Assembly (NCBI GenBank): GCA_946410305.1
Contig: CAMJZV010000009.1
Coordinates: forward strand, 1-64,000
Direction: 5' to 3'
Length of the DNA: 64,000 nt
Source: an uncultured Prevotellaceae bacterium
GTDB lineage: Bacteria > Bacteroidota > Bacteroidia > Bacteroidales > Bacteroidaceae
Shown: positions 60,323 through 64,000 of the stretch, piece by piece
Position numbering within the stretch: the stretch's first letter is position 1
Layout of the letters: each line of letters starts with the position of its first letter
Notes under the pieces: model-generated
The model's input: only the letters and a program-made list of their open reading frames with translations
Told to the model about the DNA's origin: nothing
The model's database searches: none
Program-made: the position numbers and the translations under genes

Positions 60323-62524
60323 TTACTTAAACAGCTTCTGAGCCATCAGATACAAGCAACGGCGCCATGTCAGGAACTCATGGGCAGTACCTTCAGAGAT
60401 CAGACCTTCGGCATTGAAACCGGCAGCCTTCAGAGATGCTACGCTCTTGTTGATTCCATCAGGATTCTCCTTAGAGCCACAGCCTTCGAAGATATACTTC
60501 ACGCACTTAGGATCCTTAATTTCCTCAGGAGCATACTGGCCACCGCTCAGCAGTCCCCAGTAGCCGAATACCTCAGGACGACGCAGGGTGATGAGCTTGG
60601 TTGTCATGCCACCCATAGAAAGACCTGCCATAGCACGGTTCCACTTGTCACTCTTGGTCAGGAAGTTAGCGTCAACATAAGGAATCAGCTCGTCGATGAG
60701 CACCTTCTCAAACTCCTCAGCAGTGAACTTACCGATAGTACCGAACTTAAAGTCGTTGGTCAGACCGTAAGCCATCACAATGATGAAAGGCTTAATCTTA
60801 CCGTCAGCAATCAGGTTGTCCATAATCAGACCAGCCTTACCTTGTACAGGCCAGCTGGTCTCGTTCTCACCCCAGCCATGCTGCAGATACAGTACGGGAT
60901 AGCGCTGCTGCTCCATCTTGCCGTTCTTACCCTTGACGAGCTTACCATAGCCATTGGGCAGATAGACAGTAGCCTCCTGCATCTTACCCAGACTCTTGGA
61001 ATAGAACAGGATCTTCTGCATGTTGCCATGAGGAATATCAGTGCGCTCAGCATAGAAAGCCTGATCAGGAGCAGGAATCTCGATACCACTCTCCCAACGG
61101 CAGCTGCCGAAATAGTTATGCGTACCAGGATCGTTGAAGACACCACCGTCAATAGTCAGGTGATAGTAGTGGAAACCAGGATCCATCGGACCTTCGGTTG
61201 TTCCTACCCATACACCGTCCTTATCCTTGCGCAGTACCGTACCGCCACGGCCACCAAGACCGAGGCTGACAATAACAGACTTAGCATCGGGAGCCTCGAC
61301 ACGGAAACGGGCATAGCCCTCGCTGTTTACCTTTGGCCACTCCTGACCGGGCTGGTTGCAGGGATTGGGTACAAAGTCCTCCTTGGGCTGAGCCTTGTCG
61401 AGCTTAGCATCGAAGTTCTTGATAGCATAGTAAGCCTGCTTGGGCTTGTAATTCTCGTCGAAAGGAAGCGGATGGTTGTTGATACCCAGCCATGAGTCAC
61501 GGTCACCGAGGTTCCACAAAGTCACACAGTCGATGACGTCCTTATGCTTACGGAAAACCTTGAAAACACGATTGTACTGGTCGGTCAGCAGGGTATTCAT
61601 ATAGCCGGCAACAGGCTTAGCCTCACCACGAGAGAAGCGCAGCTGACCACCCATCTCAGTGTTCATACGAATGTCGAGCTCGGTCACATGGATGTGCTTC
61701 ACGATGGTTGAATACTTGGTGATGGCAGCATCGATGTCCTCCTCAGTAGGACCATAGACATTGTAGTGTCCCTGCATACCGATACCATCAATGGGTACAC
61801 CAGCATCCTTCATCTTCTTCACCATGTCAAAGATGCGGTCACGCTTGCCAGGGTCACACTCGTTGTAGTCGTTATAGAACAGCAGGGCGTTAGGATCTGC
61901 CTCGCGGGCAAACTCAAAAGCCTTGGCAATGAACTCGTCACCGCAGAGCTTGAAGTGGCGGCTCTGACGATAGGGACTGCCAGGAGTGAACTTGCCGTTG
62001 GCAAATGAAGGACGAGGATTGTCCTCAATAGCTTCGTTCACCACGTCCCAGCAATATACAACATCCTTATAACGGTTGACCACCGTATGGATGTGCTCAC
62101 GCAAACGCTGGTAGAACACTTCCTTCTTGACTTCCTTACCCTTCTTGTCAGTGAACATCCAGTCAGCAAACTGAGAGTGCCAGCACAGACAGTGGCCACG
62201 CAGCTTGATACCGTTCTGACGGCAGAAGTTGGCAATCTTGTCAGCCTTCTCGAAGTTCCATACGCCCTCCTTGGGATGCAACTCGCCAGGCTTCATATCA
62301 TTCTCAGCAGTAATACTGCTAAACTCACTCTTCACCAGAGCGATCTGGTTGTCATCGCTTACGTTGCGCTGGTTAAGAGCAACGCCAATCAGGAAATAGT
62401 TCTTGTAGGCATCCTTCAGTTTTACTGTTGGATTGGGATCGGCGGGTGCGCCCCACTGTGCCCATGACCCCAAACAGTTCATGGCCAACACAATGGCCAA
62501 CACGGTCTTAAAAGTCTGTTTCAT
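60323..62524 (-). CDS. Bifunctional GH10 endo-xylanase / CE1 feruloyl esterase
   Basis: 733 residues, signal peptide (ending LGSWAQ). GH10 domain (~30-375): GHCLCWHSQFADWMF, YCWDVVNEAIEDN (acid/base Glu164), IHVTELDIRMNT (nucleophile Glu282), TLWNLGDRDSWL. Then an E-set/CBM48-like domain (~385-480) and a CE1 esterase (~490-733) with LQHGWGENETSW, AGLSMGGMTT (Ser636) and GTAHEFLTWRR (His715). Length and domain order match Xyn10D-Fae1A of Prevotella ruminicola, which cuts xylan and frees ferulate. First gene of the run 62524-50790, behind its own promoter. Confidence 0.93.
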   Translation of the reverse strand: MKQTFKTVLAIVLAMNCLGSWAQWGAPADPNPTVKLKDAYKNYFLIGVALNQRNVSDDNQIALVKSEFSSITAENDMKPGELHPKEGVWNFEKADKIANFCRQNGIKLRGHCLCWHSQFADWMFTDKKGKEVKKEVFYQRLREHIHTVVNRYKDVVYCWDVVNEAIEDNPRPSFANGKFTPGSPYRQSRHFKLCGDEFIAKAFEFAREADPNALLFYNDYNECDPGKRDRIFDMVKKMKDAGVPIDGIGMQGHYNVYGPTEEDIDAAITKYSTIVKHIHVTELDIRMNTEMGGQLRFSRGEAKPVAGYMNTLLTDQYNRVFKVFRKHKDVIDCVTLWNLGDRDSWLGINNHPLPFDENYKPKQAYYAIKNFDAKLDKAQPKEDFVPNPCNQPGQEWPKVNSEGYARFRVEAPDAKSVIVSLGLGGRGGTVLRKDKDGVWVGTTEGPMDPGFHYYHLTIDGGVFNDPGTHNYFGSCRWESGIEIPAPDQAFYAERTDIPHGNMQKILFYSKSLGKMQEATVYLPNGYGKLVKGKNGKMEQQRYPVLYLQHGWGENETSWPVQGKAGLIMDNLIADGKIKPFIIVMAYGLTNDFKFGTIGKFTAEEFEKVLIDELIPYVDANFLTKSDKWNRAMAGLSMGGMTTKLITLRRPEVFGYWGLLSGGQYAPEEIKDPKCVKYIFEGCGSKENPDGINKSVASLKAAGFNAEGLISEGTAHEFLTWRRCLYLMAQKLFK

Positions 62525-62570
62525 TTGTGTGATGTTTTTGTTTAGTTAATAGTTCTCATAATTACGTTTG

Positions 62571-62614
62571 CAAAGTTACAAAAAGAAAGTAACACCGGCA
62601 ATTGCTGGTGTTAC
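62571..62614 (-). terminator. Fused terminator-promoter between GH31 and GH10-CE1 genes
   Basis: GTAACACC / GGTGTTAC hairpin (62589-62614), T-rich stretch, then TAACTTTG (62571-62578) on the minus strand, 47 bases before the ATG at 62524. Confidence 0.8.
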
Positions 62615-62661
62615 AAACTCTTTGGCTGATGTATCATGAACGGACAATCCGTTCCTTATTG

Positions 62662-64000
62662 TTACAATCGAACGGTCTGTTTGGTTCCGTCATAACGCAC
62701 CGTTTGTTGTTTGCCATCAGGCAAAACAACGGTAAACAAGCGGTTCAGCAGCATACCTGGGTAGCTGCCCTGGCGGTCGCCAATGGTCAGTGTGCGCGTT
62801 TTTTCATTCCAGCTAAACAGGATGACGCTGTAGGCTCCTTTCTCGTAGTTATAGCTGTCGCCTTCATCCTCATAGAGCGTAAAGCTACCGTCCGCACCTG
62901 GGTAGATGCGCAGCTCCAGGTTGTCCCATGCCTTCTCACCGACCCACTGCATCTCAGGACCTAGTGGCAGGATACTACCAGCACGAACGAACATGGGTAC
63001 ACGGTCCAGCACCGTCTCAATAGTCACACGCTGACCACCCTTATACTGTTTGTTCGTCCAAAAGTCGTACCAGGTGGTACCCTTCGGCAGGTACTTCACA
63101 GCAGTCTTCGTAGCCGTAAAGTCCACGTTTCTTACATCATCCTTCTGACCTCTTACATCATTACGGTCCCATCCAGTCATAGCATCAGTACGGATAATCT
63201 TCTCCTCCGTAAACTGCGGATCAACAATAGGAGCAGCGAGGATACTACGGCCAAACATAAACTCGTCGGTCATATCCCAGACAGTCTTGTCATGAGCAAA
63301 GTCGGCAAACAGCGGACGCATATAGCTGTCGTTATTGCTCGTCACCTGCCAGGCGGTACTATATAAATAAGGTAGTAGACGATAGCGCAGGCGAATCTGC
63401 TTCTCGATAGCATCATACACGGGCTCTCCCTTCTTACCGAACTGCCAGATTTCACGGGGTGCATCGGCGCCATGACTACGGAAGACAGGACAGAACAGGC
63501 CATACTGCATCCAACGGACATAGAGCTCCTGATACTGTGGATTGCGGGGTGCCGAGGCAGGGCCAAGAGTGTTATAGGCATTACAGAAGAAACCACCGAT
63601 GTCCGTATTGAAGTTAGGATTACCTGTCAGTGAGTAACTCAATCCTGCAGGCACTTGCTTGCGCAGCATGTCCCACGACGAGTTTACGTCACCACTCCAC
63701 ATATTCGAGCCATAGTGCTGCTGACCAGCATAGCTGGAGCGCGTCATGATGAAGATACGTTTAGCCTCCCCCGTCCCCTCCAAAGGGAGGGGGGCTTTAC
63801 GCTGTGCCTCATATACGCCCCTCACCGTTTCCAGTGGGAAGGCATTTCTCAACTCACGCCATGTCGCTGTAGCGTTCCCCTTCCCTTTGGAGGGGGATAG
63901 GGGGAGGCTGTATTCATAGTCACTCTCTCTTGGATTGAAGAAGTCAGGGTCGGTAGAGTCCATCCACCACGCATCAGTGCCATAGTCATAGAGGCGCTTC
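62662..64000 (-). CDS. GH31 alpha-xylosidase/alpha-glucosidase, N-terminus beyond window
   Basis: 446 codons of the C-terminal part; the frame stays open to the right edge (…YDYGTDAWWMDSTDPDF), so the ATG at 63963 is internal. GH31 features: AWWMDSTDPD (nucleophile region), RIFIMTRSSYAGQQHYGSNMWSGDVNSSWDMLRKQVPAGLSYSLTGNPNFNTDIGGFF, CPVFRSHGADAPREIW and RYRLLPYLYSTAW, then distal beta domains (WYDFWTNKQYKGGQRVTIET, VRAGSILPLGPEMQ). Probably removes alpha-xylose or alpha-glucose from oligosaccharides. Two palindromic mini-elements add LPLSPSKGKG and APLPLEGTGEA in frame; NDVRGQKDDVRNVD comes from another repeat. Confidence 0.9.
   Translation of the reverse strand, partial: KRLYDYGTDAWWMDSTDPDFFNPRESDYEYSLPLSPSKGKGNATATWRELRNAFPLETVRGVYEAQRKAPLPLEGTGEAKRIFIMTRSSYAGQQHYGSNMWSGDVNSSWDMLRKQVPAGLSYSLTGNPNFNTDIGGFFCNAYNTLGPASAPRNPQYQELYVRWMQYGLFCPVFRSHGADAPREIWQFGKKGEPVYDAIEKQIRLRYRLLPYLYSTAWQVTSNNDSYMRPLFADFAHDKTVWDMTDEFMFGRSILAAPIVDPQFTEEKIIRTDAMTGWDRNDVRGQKDDVRNVDFTATKTAVKYLPKGTTWYDFWTNKQYKGGQRVTIETVLDRVPMFVRAGSILPLGPEMQWVGEKAWDNLELRIYPGADGSFTLYEDEGDSYNYEKGAYSVILFSWNEKTRTLTIGDRQGSYPGMLLNRLFTVVLPDGKQQTVRYDGTKQTVRL
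63127..63170 (-). repeat. GATGTAAGA-type repeat in frame in GH31
   Basis: Two GATGTAAGA units around GGTCAGAAG on the minus strand encode NDVRGQKDDVRNVD. Similar GTAAGAGGTAAGAGATAAG sequence occurs in the signal peptide of the double GH43 gene (56632-56662). Confidence 0.5.
63763..63798 (-). repeat. GC-rich palindromic mini-element in frame in GH31 (copy A)
   Basis: Plus strand AGCCTCCCCCGTCCCCTCC, AAAGGGAGGGGGGCT; read as APLPLEGTGEA. Same orientation as the GH97 copy at 28647. Confidence 0.75.
63875..63909 (-). repeat. GC-rich palindromic mini-element in frame in GH31 (copy B)
   Basis: Minus strand AGCCTCCCCCTATCCCCCT then CCAAAGGGAAGGGG; read as LPLSPSKGKG. Nearly identical to the GH97 copy at 28785. 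Confidence 0.75.

Noticed and set aside
1..64000. tRNA, rRNA or intact insertion sequence
   Set aside because: No clover-leaf candidates, rRNA motifs or transposase motifs were seen by eye on either strand; a covariance search could still find a small RNA.

Overview
The window looks like a chromosomal segment of a Prevotella-type member of the Bacteroidota, probably a rumen or gut xylan degrader close to Prevotella (Xylanibacter/Segatella) ruminicola. The evidence is the TAnnTTTG -7 promoter element in front of many genes, the purH-mreBCD-mrdA-rodA gene order, a PorQ type IX secretion protein, C-terminal sorting-like tails (GLYI-NGKKV-K), and a bifunctional GH10 xylanase/feruloyl esterase with the architecture known from P. 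ruminicola. These calls rest on protein family recognition by eye; no database search was run.

Layout. 1-1670: the end of an RHS/polymorphic-toxin island on the minus strand, with an AT-rich toxin tip running off the left edge. 1670-2629: about 950 bp without a convincing gene but full of structure: a minus-strand promoter, an inverted repeat, then a ~75 bp-arm inverted repeat enclosing two 16 bp palindromes and three 21 bp-spaced direct repeats. 2630-6704: GH35-like enzyme, a small exported protein with a sorting-like tail, and a Cthe_2159-type beta-helix carbohydrate-binding protein. 6797-12776: small stand-alone genes (GNAT, YgjP-like peptidase, AraC regulator, ferritin-like protein, 56-residue helix-turn-helix protein, MBL-rubredoxin fusion, MmcQ/YjbR, ZIP transporter, membrane-bound LytTR regulator). 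12889-15400: a TonB-dependent receptor and a small exported protein behind four 20 bp-spaced repeats that start at the LytTR stop codon. 15597-22948: M23/LysM peptidase, then the cell-shape operon purH-mreB-mreC-mreD-mrdA-rodA. 23072-25607: porQ and a DASS-type anion symporter.

From 25785 to the right edge everything is on the minus strand and is mostly for plant polysaccharide breakdown. A GH43 enzyme follows an operon of DUF6057-like membrane protein, PD40 lipoprotein and GH97. Next is a sigma/anti-sigma/unknown/outer-membrane-protein operon (32791-38292). Then comes a ~26 kb hemicellulose locus: CE15 glucuronoyl esterase, GH3, several alpha/beta-hydrolase and CE1/CE6/CE10/BD-FAE-type esterases, two GH10 proteins, four GH43 proteins (one a tandem double enzyme), and a GH31 cut by the right edge. 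Together they would cut xylan, remove arabinose, acetyl, feruloyl and glucuronoyl decorations and finish the oligosaccharides. No SusC/SusD pair or hybrid two-component regulator lies in the window.

The most unusual features are: several families of short dispersed repeats sitting in frame inside glycoside-hydrolase genes or supplying their stop codons; a recurrent fused terminator-promoter cassette; the LytTR-adjacent 20 bp-phased array; the iteron-like inverted-repeat region at 2192-2541; and a gene remnant reduced to a signal peptide plus sorting tail (42992-43179).
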